64,000 bases of DNA, from contig NZ_JAKRWM010000010.1 in NCBI RefSeq assembly GCF_022352055.1, positions 186,001 to 250,000 of the forward strand, given 5' to 3'. How positions within the stretch are numbered: the first letter of the stretch is position 1; each line of letters starts with the position of its first letter. Positions 1 through 9,518 of this stretch are shown here, one piece after another. The stretch is from Cohnella mopanensis (GTDB lineage: Bacteria; Bacillota; Bacilli; Paenibacillales; Paenibacillaceae). The position numbers were made by a program, and so were the translations under genes. The notes under the pieces are model-generated. The model was not told the DNA's origin and made no database searches. It saw nothing but the letters and a program-made list of their open reading frames with translations.

Positions 1-284
1 TCGACGCGGCGGTCATCTCCGCGGGAATGCAACGGGAAACGGCGACGGAACTCGCAAGCGAAATGATGTTAGGAACCGCTCGGCTCATGCTAGAGCAATC
101 CTGCTCGCCAAGCGAACTGCAAGCTAAGGTTTCCGTACCAGGAGGAATCACCGCCGCAGCGCTGGATGTCCTTCGCAAATCAACGCGCGGCGCTTTCCTT
201 CAAGTCCTGTACACGACCCATGAGAAATTCGCCGAGGATTTGGATCGCGTTGATAGCTCCCTATTCCCCCGAGAGCGGACGTAA
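1..284 (+). CDS. comER: ComER / ProC-family protein, C-terminal part (5' end outside window)
   Basis: Only the last 94 or so codons are present; the frame is open from the window edge (from base 3) to the TAA at 282-284. The residues show the C-terminal dimerisation region of pyrroline-5-carboxylate reductase-like proteins, including the PGGIT motif (ProC family: PGGTT). The tail, with a THEKF segment followed by acidic residues, fits ComER better than biosynthetic ProC. Context agrees: in B. subtilis comER lies next to yqeM and faces the opposite way from it, and here a yqeM-type gene lies on the opposite strand at 49.4 kb. A hairpin terminator follows. A plain ProC cannot be excluded because the N-terminal part is missing. 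Confidence 0.75.
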   Translation, partial: DAAVISAGMQRETATELASEMMLGTARLMLEQSCSPSELQAKVSVPGGITAAALDVLRKSTRGAFLQVLYTTHEKFAEDLDRVDSSLFPRERT

Positions 285-328
285 ACCGATTGGGTTGGGT
301 TTCCTCGGACTTAGCCATATGTGTATCC

Positions 329-351
329 AAGGCGGCTTGCCCGCCTTTTTT
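329..351 (+). terminator. Rho-independent terminator after comER
   Basis: A 7-bp stem (AAGGCGG paired with CCGCCTT) with a 5-nt loop is followed at once by a run of T. It lies 45 bp after the comER stop and before the tandem repeat array. Confidence 0.75.
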
Positions 352-363
352 CACATCCCCAAA

Positions 364-710
364 TCTCATCATTTCCCCTCCGTAGTCCGGTATTTCCTGA
401 CTCCACGCCTCAAAACTTACCATTCCCGCTCTGTAGTCCGGCATTTCCTGACTGCACGCCTCAAAACTCACCATTTCTCCTCTGTAGTCCGGTATTTCCT
501 GACTCCACGTCTCAAAACTCACCATTTCCCCTCTGTAGTCCGGTATTTCCTGACTCCACGTCTCAAAACTCACCATTTCCTCTCTGTAGTCCGGCAAATC
601 CTGACTCCACGCTCTCAAACACACGTTCCTCTCTGTAGTCCGGCAAATCCTGACTCCACGCTCTCAAACACACGTTCCTCTCTGTAGTCCGGCAAATCCT
701 GACTCCACGC
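364..710. repeat. Tandem array of a 51-bp unit (seven copies, the last two at 49-bp spacing)
   Basis: The motif TAGTCCGG starts at 383, 434, 485, 536, 587, 636 and 685, so the period is 51, 51, 51, 51, 49, 49. Each unit contains CTGTAGTCCGG, a short A/T variable part, CCTGACTCCACG and CTCAAAAC or CTCAAACAC. The last copy runs into the stop codon of the minus-strand gene at 710. Units are directly adjacent with no unique spacers, so this is not a CRISPR array. Because 51 is a multiple of three, the array is open in several frames and gives a spurious 17-residue repeat peptide on the minus strand. It fills the gap between the two convergent genes. Confidence 0.9.
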
Positions 711-1489
711 TATATTCTATTTCTCTGTACCAAATATTCTTTCGCCAATGGTAGAAGGATGTATTCGTGATATCGCTTTGAGCCTGTCCCTATTGGCTTC
801 AATAGTCTCTTATTGATTAATTGATAGATGACTTTATGAGAAAGATCGTATTTGCATTGCAAAGTATAATTAACGTCGGATATTCGAAGCGGGCGCATGA
901 GTTGCAGAGCATACCGGATAACTTCCCGCTCATAAACGGACAACTGTTCCATTGCCAAACTACCCGCCAGACTCGAGCGCTGGCCTATTAGCTCAAAGAA
1001 GCTTCGTCTGCAAGCGTCCGGCTGTTTATCTAACTGATCCTTACTATAGGGCTTGTAGGTTAATCCTATTAACGCCATCGTCCTTACTCGCGTTTTCTCG
1101 AAATCGAACCGATCACGTGTAATCTTCTCCGAGTGGGCGACAAACCCATCACACTCGAAAGCAACGTCAAGAGGAGCATAGTGAACATCGATATATGCCT
1201 TTACTCCAGTAGAACTGACCATTTCATATTCTAAAGTCACCCCCTCAAAGGATTTGAGCACTGCCCAAACTACGACCTCCAACAATTTTTTCGTTCCTGT
1301 CAAATCCCTGTTCAGCATCTCCAGCCTTTGGCCTGTAGCGGACTCGCGCTGTTGCATTAGAAATTTCTCGAACTCATCTTCAACATCTCGTTGCCTCCAA
1401 GCTTCGAATAAAACAAAACGCCGCCTGCTCCACGAAGGGAGACAAGCGGCGTGTGCTTCACGCAGCGATATGCTGTTGTTGATCTGCAA
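710..1489 (-). CDS. Hypothetical protein with a DUF559/PD-(D/E)XK-like core and C-terminal winged-helix-like part
   Basis: I do not recognise a named gene. The central part (about residues 90-150 of the 259-residue reading) has the pattern of very-short-patch-repair/DUF559-type nuclease folds: an acidic residue in a beta strand (YIDVHY), then FECDG, then H and basic residues, then a strand and GLTYKPY. The last 70 residues look like a winged helix (RPLRISDVNY..., then a KRLLKPIGTGS turn). The start is uncertain. The longest reading begins at a TTG (1489), but the leuS terminator hairpin (1411-1452) lies inside its first 30 codons. The next in-frame start is ATG at 1357 (215 residues), and this keeps the conserved-looking part. 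It may be an independent gene or a remnant with a lost 5' end. Function is not established. Confidence 0.55.
   Translation of the reverse strand: MQINNSISLREAHAACLPSWSRRRFVLFEAWRQRDVEDEFEKFLMQQRESATGQRLEMLNRDLTGTKKLLEVVVWAVLKSFEGVTLEYEMVSSTGVKAYIDVHYAPLDVAFECDGFVAHSEKITRDRFDFEKTRVRTMALIGLTYKPYSKDQLDKQPDACRRSFFELIGQRSSLAGSLAMEQLSVYEREVIRYALQLMRPLRISDVNYTLQCKYDLSHKVIYQLINKRLLKPIGTGSKRYHEYILLPLAKEYLVQRNRI
1411..1452 (-). terminator. Terminator of leuS
   Basis: On the minus strand ACGCCGC pairs with GCGGCGT, with a further CTCC/GGAG inner stem, followed by TTTTGTTTTATT. It lies 43 bp after the leuS stop codon. It overlaps the longest reading of the next gene, which argues for that gene's shorter start. 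Confidence 0.75.
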
Positions 1490-1494
1490 AGAAA

Positions 1495-3930
1495 TTAGTT
1501 GGCTACAATGTTAACAAGCTTGCCTTTGACGGCGATGACTTTGCGAATCGTCTTGCCGGCGATAAGCTCTTTCACCTTCTCCGACTCGAGCGCCAGCGCC
1601 TGCATGCCCGCTTCGTCCAGATCTGCCGGGATGTTCAGGCGATCCGCGATTTTACCGCTCACTTGCACGACGATCTCGACTTCGGAATCCACCGTAAGCG
1701 AAACATCGTACTGCGGCCATGCGACGTAGGAGACCGAACCGGTATTTCCAAGTTTCTCCCACAGTTCTTCCGCGATATGCGGAGCGATCGGGGAAAGCAT
1801 CTGAACGAAATGCTCCATCGCTTGCTTCGGCAACGTCTCCGTTTTGTAAGCTTCGTTGACGAAGATCATCATTTGGCTGATCGCGGTATTGAAGCGCAAA
1901 GCTTCGTAATCCTCGCCAACCTTCTTCAGGCTCTTATGCCAAGAGCGACGGAATGCGTCATCGCCTGCAACGTCCTGGATCTTGCCGTTCAAGTTGCCGT
2001 TGTCGTCTACGAACAACCTCCATACGCGGGCCAAGAAGCGATATACGCCTTCTACACCGTTCGTATTCCATGGCTTCGTCGCTTCAAGAGGCCCCATGAA
2101 CATTTCATATACGCGAAGCGTATCCGCCCCGAACTCGCCTACGATATCATCCGGGTTGATGACGTTGCCGCGCGATTTGGACATCTTCTCGTTGTTCATT
2201 CCGAGGATCATACCTTGGTTAACGAGCTTATGGAACGGCTCCTTCGTATTCACGACTCCGATATCGTACAGCACCTTGTGCCAGAAACGCGCGTAGAGCA
2301 AGTGAAGAACCGCATGCTCCGCGCCGCCGATGTATAGATCAACGGGCAGCCATTCGCGCTGCTTCTCAGGGGAGCAAATTTCCTTCTCGTTCTTCGGATC
2401 GATGAACCGCAAGTAGTACCAGCAGCTTCCCGCCCATTGCGGCATCGTATTCGTCTCGCGGCGAGCTTTGCGGCCATTACGCGAATCGACCACGTTCACC
2501 CATTCCGTAACGTTAGCCAGCGGTGATTCGCCGGTGCCCGAAGGTTGAATCGCGTCCACATCCGGCAGCAGCAACGGAAGCTCTTCTTCCGGAATCGTAT
2601 CCATCGTGCCATCCTCGTAGTGAAGAACGGGAATCGGTTCGCCCCAATAACGTTGACGGCTGAACAACCAGTCGCGCAGACGGTAAGTCACTTTGCCTTT
2701 CCCTTTGCCATCCTTCTCCAAGCGGGCGATCATTGCGGCAATCGCTTCCGCGGTGGACAGTCCGTTCAAGAAATCGGAGTTGACCAGCTTGCCGTCTCCC
2801 GTATAAGCCGCCGCGTCCACGTCTCCGCCCTCAACGACTTCCACGATCGGCAAACCGAATTTCTTCGCGAATTCCCAATCCCGTTCGTCATGTCCCGGAA
2901 CGGCCATAATCGCGCCCGTACCGTATCCGCCAAGCACGTAATCCGCGATCCAGATCGGAACCTTGCCTCCGTTAACCGGATTGATCGCATAAGCGCCCGT
3001 GAATACTCCGCTCTTATCTTTGGCCAGATCCGTACGCTCAAGATCGCTTTTCCGAGCCGCTTGCTCGACATAAGCCTCGACCGCTGCTTTCTGATCAGCA
3101 GAAGCAATTACGCCGACAAGCTCATGCTCAGGCGCCAATACGCAATAAGTCGCGCCGAACAGCGTATCGGGACGTGTCGTGAATACCGTCAACTCGGCAT
3201 CGTGGCCGTCGATGGCAAACTTAACTTCGGCTCCCGTCGATTTGCCGATCCAGTTGCGCTGCATATCCTTGATGCTCTCCGACCAATCCAGCTCTTCCAA
3301 ATCTTCGAGCAATCTTTCCGCGTATTCGGTAATTTTAAGCATCCATTGACGCATCGGCTTACGAATGACCGGGTGTCCGCCGCGCTCGCTCAGTCCGTCA
3401 ATAACTTCCTCGTTCGCAAGCACCGTGCCAAGAGCAGGGCACCAGTTCACCGGTACTTCCGCTACGTAAGCAAGGCCTTTTTTGTACAATTGGATAAAAA
3501 TCCATTGCGTCCATTTATAATAGTCAGGGTCCGTCGTGCTGAATTCCCGCTCCCAATCGTACGAGAAACCTAGAGATTTAATCTGGCGACGGAAGTTGTC
3601 GATGTTCTCCACCGTAATCTCACGCGGATGGCGTCCCGTTTGCAAAGCGTACTGCTCCGCAGGCAAACCGAAAGCATCCCATCCCATCGGATGAAGAACG
3701 TTAAATCCTTTCATCCGTTTGAAACGGCTTACGATATCCGTTGCGGTATAACCTTCGGGATGGCCTACGTGCAATCCGGCTCCGGATGGGTATGGGAACA
3801 TATCCAGCGCGTAGAATTTCGGTTTTCCGGCTTCTTCCGTCGTGCGGAACGTTTTGTTCTCGTCCCAATAGCGCTGCCATTTCGGTTCGATCTTCAGTGG
3901 TTGATAGCCTTGCCCTTGCTCGTGCGACAT
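1495..3930 (-). CDS. leuS: Leucyl-tRNA synthetase
   Basis: Class I aminoacyl-tRNA synthetase that charges tRNA-Leu in the cytoplasm. The signature HVGHPEGY (HIGH box) lies near residue 53 and KMSKSRGN (KMSKS box) is in the C-terminal half. Between them is the long CP1 editing insertion, with the threonine-rich TTRPDT segment. The length, 811 residues, is usual for bacterial LeuRS. A longer reading starts at 3984, inside the leader terminator region, but the ribosome binding site AAGGGAG is best spaced (9 nt) from the ATG at 3930, giving an N-terminus MSHEQGQG. The ATG at 3936 is only 3 nt from that site. Expression is controlled by the upstream T-box. Confidence 0.96.
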   Translation of the reverse strand: MSHEQGQGYQPLKIEPKWQRYWDENKTFRTTEEAGKPKFYALDMFPYPSGAGLHVGHPEGYTATDIVSRFKRMKGFNVLHPMGWDAFGLPAEQYALQTGRHPREITVENIDNFRRQIKSLGFSYDWEREFSTTDPDYYKWTQWIFIQLYKKGLAYVAEVPVNWCPALGTVLANEEVIDGLSERGGHPVIRKPMRQWMLKITEYAERLLEDLEELDWSESIKDMQRNWIGKSTGAEVKFAIDGHDAELTVFTTRPDTLFGATYCVLAPEHELVGVIASADQKAAVEAYVEQAARKSDLERTDLAKDKSGVFTGAYAINPVNGGKVPIWIADYVLGGYGTGAIMAVPGHDERDWEFAKKFGLPIVEVVEGGDVDAAAYTGDGKLVNSDFLNGLSTAEAIAAMIARLEKDGKGKGKVTYRLRDWLFSRQRYWGEPIPVLHYEDGTMDTIPEEELPLLLPDVDAIQPSGTGESPLANVTEWVNVVDSRNGRKARRETNTMPQWAGSCWYYLRFIDPKNEKEICSPEKQREWLPVDLYIGGAEHAVLHLLYARFWHKVLYDIGVVNTKEPFHKLVNQGMILGMNNEKMSKSRGNVINPDDIVGEFGADTLRVYEMFMGPLEATKPWNTNGVEGVYRFLARVWRLFVDDNGNLNGKIQDVAGDDAFRRSWHKSLKKVGEDYEALRFNTAISQMMIFVNEAYKTETLPKQAMEHFVQMLSPIAPHIAEELWEKLGNTGSVSYVAWPQYDVSLTVDSEVEIVVQVSGKIADRLNIPADLDEAGMQALALESEKVKELIAGKTIRKVIAVKGKLVNIVAN

Positions 3931-3982
3931 GTCCATTAACTCCCTTATGTTCTTTTCTAGGTATACAACATTGTTAGTAAAC

Positions 3983-4253
3983 AAAAAGCTCCCGCCTCTA
4001 GCGTTATCGCTAGGGACGAGAGCATAAATTCCCGTGGTACCACCCTAGTTGACGGACATCCTGCTTGGATTGCCGCCCACTCGTGCCTCGTAACGAGAGG
4101 AAACGCCTAACTTGTCGAACAACGGCGATCCGCATGTTCGTTCAGCTCGGAGGCTCCAAGGCGAGTTCGTCGTTCGCGTTAACCGGCTTGCACCCTCCGC
4201 CGGCTCTCTGGGTAACGTCTAACGAGTACTGCTCCTTATCACAGCCAAAGTAT
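3983..4253 (-). promoter_or_regulatory. T-box leader (leucine-responsive riboswitch) of leuS
   Basis: The minus strand carries the canonical T-box sequence AGGGTGGTACCACGGG at 4031-4046. Downstream is a strong terminator: CTCTCGTCCCTAGCG pairing with CGCTAGAGGCGGGAG, then a T run (3983-4024). Upstream is a stem I-like region with an AGAGAG loop element near 4205. Uncharged tRNA-Leu is expected to stabilise the antiterminator and allow leuS transcription. A GAACTC stretch near 4165-4170 could hold the CUC specifier codon, but I could not fold the leader to prove this. Confidence 0.93.
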
Positions 4254-4259
4254 GCCATG

Positions 4260-4289
4260 ATTATAGCCAATTCACGCGATTGATGTCAA
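4260..4289 (-). promoter_or_regulatory. Sigma-A promoter of the leuS T-box transcript
   Basis: Perfect consensus hexamers on the minus strand: TTGACA (4284-4289) and TATAAT (4260-4265), spacer 18 bp. The expected transcript start is near 4253, just ahead of T-box stem I. The promoter lies beyond the 3' end of the tetR gene, which ends at 4299. Confidence 0.85.
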
Positions 4290-4298
4290 GTAAACCCG

Positions 4299-4931
4299 CT
4301 ACTCTGCCGTATGCCGGGGAGAAATCCCCTTCCAGAACAATTCCACGATGGATGCCGATAATTCAGCCGGAGTATAGGCTTTGTCGCCGACCATCTCCCG
4401 GTTGCCGATCATTAACAGCGCGGAGAAAGCATGCGATAGCAGCATCGGGTTCCCTTGCGAGATATGCCCATCTTCCATCGCTTGACGGAAGGTATCCGCC
4501 AGTACCTCATGAATTTGATGCTCTGCTTTGCGGATATCATCCCGCTGTTCCTGCGTCAGGAAAGGCATCGCTTCCCTCATCAGGCTCTCGAATTCCACGT
4601 GAGATCTGGACATTTTGGTCAAGGCAATCTGTTGCAGCCTCGTTTGAATATCCGAATGGGCTTCAACAATCCGAAGCGTATAGGAGCAAATTCGCGTCAT
4701 CATTTCCGTGACGGAAGTGGTGAAGAGATCGGCTTTATTCGTAAAATAGTAATAGACCGACGCCTTGGTCACTCCGGCTCGTTGCGCGATCATATTCAGC
4801 GATACAGGCTCATAACCTAGCTCCATAAATAGGATGGAAGCGGTACTTAGCACTTTGTCTCGCATTGAGGGTTGATCCACTACGTTCTTCGGTCTTCCCG
4901 GAGAGCGCTTGGTAGTACGGGGGGTCGTCAT
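4299..4931 (-). CDS. TetR/AcrR-family transcriptional regulator
   Basis: A 210-residue protein. After a basic tail it has the TetR DNA-binding domain: a helix-turn-helix around residues 43-65 (SLNMIAQRAGVTKASVYYYF) followed by the usual KADLF. The remaining helices would form the ligand-binding and dimerisation domain. The start is well supported by AAAGGAGG 8 nt upstream of ATG 4931. It is divergent from the MMPL transporter gene with 143 bp between them, the usual arrangement for a local repressor of an exporter, so control of that gene is inferred. Confidence 0.92.
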   Translation of the reverse strand: MTTPRTTKRSPGRPKNVVDQPSMRDKVLSTASILFMELGYEPVSLNMIAQRAGVTKASVYYYFTNKADLFTTSVTEMMTRICSYTLRIVEAHSDIQTRLQQIALTKMSRSHVEFESLMREAMPFLTQEQRDDIRKAEHQIHEVLADTFRQAMEDGHISQGNPMLLSHAFSALLMIGNREMVGDKAYTPAELSASIVELFWKGISPRHTAE

Positions 4932-4963
4932 CGCATTCCCCTCCTTTGTTCAATAATTCGCCA

Positions 4964-4993
4964 TTGCATAATTAACCTTCCGGTATATATAAT
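4964..4993 (+). promoter_or_regulatory. Candidate promoter of the MMPL gene with possible TetR operator
   Basis: TTGCAT (4964-4969) and TATAAT (4988-4993) with an 18-bp spacer. The octamer ATAATTAA occurs twice, at 4968-4975 and 4989-4996, in direct orientation 21 bp apart and overlapping the -35 and -10. This is a plausible operator for the adjacent TetR protein, but no strong palindrome is visible. Confidence 0.5.
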
Positions 4994-5074
4994 TAATGTG
5001 TAAATCATAATTTGATTATATCCCAAATATCAGACGCTTTCATCGTCCAATTCGTGAAGGAGGATCAAGATAGC

Positions 5075-7300
5075 ATGCACGAGAACCGAGGACTAGGAAA
5101 ATGGGTTGCCGGTAAAAGAAGCAAGTGGATCACTCTGCTCGTCTGGATTGTGGCGGCGGGACTTCTCAGCGCTTTGCTCCCGTCGGTCAACAAGGAAGAA
5201 GTCAACAACGATCCTAACTTAAGCGCATCTAAGCCATCCGTGCAAGCGGACGCCGTTGCCGAGCGCGAATTTCCCAGCGGAGCCGACATTCCGGCCCTCA
5301 TTGTCTGGCATAAAAAAAGCGGATTAACCGATACCGACTTGCAGAACGTCCAGAAGCTTGCCGAGAAGCTAACGGCCGAGCCGGTGCCTCACCAAACTTC
5401 GGTACCGCCCTTGCACCAGTTGCCGCTTCAAGCGCTAAAAGGGGAATTGTCCGAAGACGGCAGCACCTTCGTCGCGCCTGTCTTCTTCAGCAAAGAAGTC
5501 GGTGTAGACGAGCTAAAAGAAGGCGTGGAGAAGTTAAAGGAACATGCGACGAACCTTATTGGCGAGAACCCGTTCACCGTAGCCAAGGACTCCCCCGACC
5601 AACTGAGCGCCCGGGTAACCGGACCCGTCGGCATTCAAATCGACGCGACGGGGTTATTCAAGAACGCCGACGTTTCCTTGATGATCGGAACGGTCATGCT
5701 CGTGCTTGTCCTTCTCTTGCTCATCTATCGTTCGCCAATATTAGCATTCCTACCATTAGTAGCCGTAGGTTTCGCATACGGGGTCATCAGCCCGATCCTC
5801 GGTTGGATGGCGCACGAAGGATGGATCGTCGTCGATGGCCAGGCCATTTCCATCATGACCGTCCTCTTGTTCGGAGCCGGAACGGATTATTGCTTGTTCC
5901 TCATTTCCCGCTTCCGTCAATTGCTTAAATCGGAAAGGGATAAAGGCAAAGCGCTGCTCGGCGCGATTACCGGCTCCTCAGGGGCGATTGCGATGAGCGG
6001 TTTAACCGTCGTTCTGTCCCTGCTTGCTTTGCTAGTCGCCGAATACGGGGCTTACCACCGATTCGCGATCCCGTTCAGCATTGCCATCCTGATCATGGGA
6101 ATCGCCAGCTTAACGCTTGTTCCTGCGATGCTCGCGATCATCGGCCGCGCTTCCTTCTTCCCTTTCGTGCCAAGAACGCCCGAAATGCAGCAAGAGCGCA
6201 CCATTCGCAAAGGAAAAACCAAGCCCGTCATCGCACCCAAGCAACCGCGTAATTGGGTCGGCAAAACCGTAGTCAGCAAGCCTTGGTTGATCGTCGTCAT
6301 CTGTATCGTCGTTCTCGGCGGGCTCGCCGCCGTCACGACGCAAATCAAGTACACGTACGACATCCTGTCGTCCTTCCCCAAGGATATGGAATCCCGGGAA
6401 GGCTTCGCGACGATCGGAGAACAGTTTTCTCCGGGAGAGCTCGCTCCGGCGAAAGTCATCATCGACACGCAAGGGAAGCCGGTCGCGCTGGACCAAACTC
6501 TCGGCGCCCTTCCTTTCCTAGATGAAGTCGCCAATCCGCAAACCGGCAAAGCCAATTCGCAAATCGTCGCCTACGACGTTCAATTTAACCTGAACCCTTA
6601 CTCGATGGAAGCGATGGATCATATTCCGGATTTAAGAGCTGCGGCGGAGCACGCGTTGGCCCAAGCTGGAGTGTCAAATCCCGAAGATCACGTATGGATT
6701 AGCGGTCAGACGGCCGAGCAATACGATAACAAAGTGACCGGCGAGCGCGATACGATGTTGATTATCCCTATCGTAATCGGGCTGATCACGTTATTGCTGC
6801 TTGTGTATCTGCGCTCTATCGTCGCCACCGTCTATCTCGTATTGACGGTTATTCTCTCCTATTTCTCGGCATTAGGGCTCGGTTGGCTAATCGTTCACTA
6901 CGTCATGGGAGCCGATGCCATCCAAGGATCGATTCCGCTCTATTCTTTCGTCTTCCTTGTCGCGTTGGGAGAAGATTACAACATCTTCATGATCTCGAGC
7001 ATTTGGCAGAAGAGAAAACATATGCCGCTCAAACAAGCGATCAAAGAAGGCGTAGGCGAGACAGGCGCCGTCATTACGTCCGCAGGGCTTATCCTTGCCG
7101 GAACGTTCGCCGTGCTTGCTACGTTGCCGATTCAAGTGCTCGTCCAATTCGGTATGATCACCGCCATTGGCGTGCTGCTGGATACGTTCGTCGTCCGGCC
7201 GTTCCTCGTTCCCGCGATTACGCTGTTGCTTGGCCGCTGGTCTTTCTGGCCCAGCAAGTACGAGGCCGTGCAAGAACAATCGCCGTCGGCAAATCAATAA
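5075..7300 (+). CDS. MMPL/RND-type membrane transporter (YdfJ-like)
   Basis: A 741-residue polytopic membrane protein with two halves, each made of one N-terminal membrane helix, a large extracytoplasmic domain and a bundle of about five helices. The MMPL-type segment FGAGTDYCLFLISRFR is seen after the first bundle, and the related ALGEDYNIFMIS in the second. Such proteins use ion gradients to export lipids or hydrophobic drugs. The start chosen is ATG 5075, which has AAGGAGG 11 nt upstream; the longer reading from 5012 lacks one. It ends at a bidirectional terminator. Substrate is unknown; the divergent TetR gene suggests inducible efflux. Confidence 0.92.
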   Translation: MHENRGLGKWVAGKRSKWITLLVWIVAAGLLSALLPSVNKEEVNNDPNLSASKPSVQADAVAEREFPSGADIPALIVWHKKSGLTDTDLQNVQKLAEKLTAEPVPHQTSVPPLHQLPLQALKGELSEDGSTFVAPVFFSKEVGVDELKEGVEKLKEHATNLIGENPFTVAKDSPDQLSARVTGPVGIQIDATGLFKNADVSLMIGTVMLVLVLLLLIYRSPILAFLPLVAVGFAYGVISPILGWMAHEGWIVVDGQAISIMTVLLFGAGTDYCLFLISRFRQLLKSERDKGKALLGAITGSSGAIAMSGLTVVLSLLALLVAEYGAYHRFAIPFSIAILIMGIASLTLVPAMLAIIGRASFFPFVPRTPEMQQERTIRKGKTKPVIAPKQPRNWVGKTVVSKPWLIVVICIVVLGGLAAVTTQIKYTYDILSSFPKDMESREGFATIGEQFSPGELAPAKVIIDTQGKPVALDQTLGALPFLDEVANPQTGKANSQIVAYDVQFNLNPYSMEAMDHIPDLRAAAEHALAQAGVSNPEDHVWISGQTAEQYDNKVTGERDTMLIIPIVIGLITLLLLVYLRSIVATVYLVLTVILSYFSALGLGWLIVHYVMGADAIQGSIPLYSFVFLVALGEDYNIFMISSIWQKRKHMPLKQAIKEGVGETGAVITSAGLILAGTFAVLATLPIQVLVQFGMITAIGVLLDTFVVRPFLVPAITLLLGRWSFWPSKYEAVQEQSPSANQ

Positions 7301-7308
7301 TCTAAAAT

Positions 7309-7355
7309 GAAAGGCTGCCCTGGAAGAAGTCAATCGACTTCGGGGCAGCCTTTCT
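7309..7355. terminator. Bidirectional terminator between the MMPL gene and the TPR-S41 gene
   Basis: AAAGGCTGCCC pairs with GGGCAGCCTTT, and an inner GAAGTC/GACTTC stem closes the loop. It is followed by T-rich sequence on both strands and serves two convergent genes. It marks the left end of the minus-strand island. Confidence 0.85.
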
Positions 7356-7365
7356 TGATGTTCCT

Positions 7366-9486
7366 CTATTTAATGGACGCCTTAACGGGCTTCATGAAAC
7401 TTTCTAAGGAATTGCCTTTAATGTAGATATCCGGCTTAATATGGCTATTCATGATATTGTTCTGCTTCACGTTCCAATAATGATTGACGACGAACACCAT
7501 GATCTTGTTGCTCTTATCCTCGAACACCCGTTGGCCAACGCCTTTACCGAAGGTATTACGCCCTATGACCGTGACGTTCTTCAGGTAAGTTTTTAAACCT
7601 AAGGTTAATAGCTCCGCCGCGCTAGCCGTGTTCTCGTCGACCAAAATAAATATTTTTTTGAAATCGACATGCGAGGCATCCGAATAGTAACTATCGGTGT
7701 AGCCGTCCTTGTAGATGAGCGTGCTCGTCACGTAGTCGGGAAGAAGTACATCCAGCATATTGTTGGCGCTATCCGTCACCCCTCCCGTATTGCCGCGCAG
7801 ATCAATGACCAATGTCTTCTTAGGAGTATCTGAAATGCCGTCGATCTTCTCGATAAAGGCATCGTCCGTATTCGCGTTAAAATCGACAATCCGAAAATAG
7901 GCGATATCGCCTTGGTCTTCGAACTTAATCTCGTTCCCGCTCCCCATCATTACTTGGTCATACACTTCGCCGTATAGGGTAAACGTAAACCGATCATCTC
8001 GTTTTTTCGCGCGATCGATGATTTCCGCGATCTGCTTCGTCGTAACGTTCGCATCATCCAGCTTGGACAAGATCTTATCCCGTTCCTCGTCTTTGCCGTC
8101 TCCATAGAGATATTGTTCCTCAAAAAACTTCTTGATCTGTTGCCCCAAAGGCCGGCTTCTTTCCCGTAAAGCGTCTTTAATATATTGCGCCAAGGAGTTA
8201 TCTGAATACAGGCTCAAGCTTTTCGCGCTATACTTCTCGGCTTCGCCGTTATTCTCGAGCATCAACTGAGCGTAGGCTATGTTGGCATAAGCCTCATCGT
8301 CGTTCTCGTCCTTGTCGATGACGCTTTGAAAATTGCCGATCGCTTCCTCGTAATTCCCGAGCTCCATATTACATTTCCCCGTATACCAAGCAATATTGGA
8401 AGAATCCTTCTGGTATTTCATAGCTTTCGCGCCGAATGCCACGCATTGCAGGTTTCTTTTGCCGCTGTATAACGCCCTTAACTTGTTGATATTCGCTGTC
8501 TCGTCCCGCGGACTTATGTTAACAGCTTTATCGTAATAAGTTAAAGCTTCTACGTACATAGACTTGTTCATATAGACGCTACCCATCGCATTTTGGACTT
8601 CGATGTTGGATTTGTCTTTTTTAACCGCTCGCGCATAGCTAGACAAAGCTTCATCTTGTTTTCCGATCGCGCTATACGTATTGATCATTCGTACGTAGAC
8701 GTCCATTCGATCAGGGAATTTTTTGCTCATGAATTCCAGTTGCTTCTTGATTTCCTCGAAATCTCCGGTCTCTTCCAACACGTCGGCCATCATTTCATAG
8801 GCTTCATATTGATCGGAATTTCGCCCGATGACATCATCGGCTACCGCCAGTGCCTCTTTAGTCTCGCCCAGCCGGATATGGGAGTAAATTTTCATTTCCA
8901 GCGCGTCCATATCGTTATCATCATAAGTTAAATAGGTATCGAATTGCTTGAGCGCGTCTTGATATTGCTGTCTATCGTAGAAGATCATGCCCTTCCCGTA
9001 ATAGGCGCTCTTATCCGTCTTCTCCAAGGCGATTGCCCGATCGTAATTGATTAAAGCTTCATCATACCGATTCAATCCGTACAAAGCGTTTCCTTTGTTC
9101 ACATACTCTACATCCGTGTTCGGGAGGATAAGCAGCGACTTCTCTATATTTTCCAAGCTTTTGTCGAATTCCCTCAACTCGTTATACGCCCAGCTCAAAT
9201 TGTTGAATGGAGAATCCATCAGCTCGGACAGCTCGATTTCATGATCCAGATCAACGACGCCCGGTTCTAGCTTATATACATACTTGACGGCTTCATCGAG
9301 ATAGGGGATCGCTTCCTCATACTTGCCGTTTTCTATTAAATCGTACCCTTTTTGATTATTTTCGGTTACTCTATTTTCCCATTCCGCTTGACTCCTGATT
9401 TCATTAAGGAAAGGGACGCAACCGTTTAATACACAAATACTAATCATTATAAGACTGAGTTGGAGTATTTTTTTCCTGATCTTCAA
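7366..9486 (-). CDS. TPR-repeat lipoprotein with C-terminal S41 (CtpA-like) peptidase domain
   Basis: A 706-residue protein starting at TTG (GAGGGA upstream). It has a lipoprotein signal ending LNGC (Cys23), then a long array of tetratricopeptide repeats (about residues 40-430), for example AYYGKGMIFYDRQQYQDAL. The C-terminal domain (about 500-700) has the S41 hallmarks: DLRGNTGG, a serine in ENTASAAEL (about residue 621) and a lysine in NTFGKGVGQ (about 648), the expected Ser/Lys dyad. No PDZ domain is evident; the TPRs may take its place in substrate binding. It would act outside the membrane as an anchored processing protease. It is the last gene of the minus-strand block, 102 bp after its upstream neighbour. 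A role in maturing island-encoded surface proteins is inference. Confidence 0.85.
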   Translation of the reverse strand: MKIRKKILQLSLIMISICVLNGCVPFLNEIRSQAEWENRVTENNQKGYDLIENGKYEEAIPYLDEAVKYVYKLEPGVVDLDHEIELSELMDSPFNNLSWAYNELREFDKSLENIEKSLLILPNTDVEYVNKGNALYGLNRYDEALINYDRAIALEKTDKSAYYGKGMIFYDRQQYQDALKQFDTYLTYDDNDMDALEMKIYSHIRLGETKEALAVADDVIGRNSDQYEAYEMMADVLEETGDFEEIKKQLEFMSKKFPDRMDVYVRMINTYSAIGKQDEALSSYARAVKKDKSNIEVQNAMGSVYMNKSMYVEALTYYDKAVNISPRDETANINKLRALYSGKRNLQCVAFGAKAMKYQKDSSNIAWYTGKCNMELGNYEEAIGNFQSVIDKDENDDEAYANIAYAQLMLENNGEAEKYSAKSLSLYSDNSLAQYIKDALRERSRPLGQQIKKFFEEQYLYGDGKDEERDKILSKLDDANVTTKQIAEIIDRAKKRDDRFTFTLYGEVYDQVMMGSGNEIKFEDQGDIAYFRIVDFNANTDDAFIEKIDGISDTPKKTLVIDLRGNTGGVTDSANNMLDVLLPDYVTSTLIYKDGYTDSYYSDASHVDFKKIFILVDENTASAAELLTLGLKTYLKNVTVIGRNTFGKGVGQRVFEDKSNKIMVFVVNHYWNVKQNNIMNSHIKPDIYIKGNSLESFMKPVKASIK

Positions 9487-9518
9487 CAGATTCCCTCGCT
9501 TTATGTATGCATTTTCCT

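Noticed and set aside
148-624. Minus-strand open frame with a 17-residue repeat across the tandem array and comER
   Set aside because: The frame is open only because the 51-bp unit is a multiple of three; it then runs antisense through comER. Noncoding repeat is the simpler reading.
364-710. CRISPR array
   Set aside because: The 51-bp units are directly adjacent with no unique spacers, there is no palindromic repeat, and no cas genes are nearby.
2545-3573. 342-codon plus-strand open frame inside leuS
   Set aside because: Shadow of the leuS coding sequence in another frame; no start signals or protein features.
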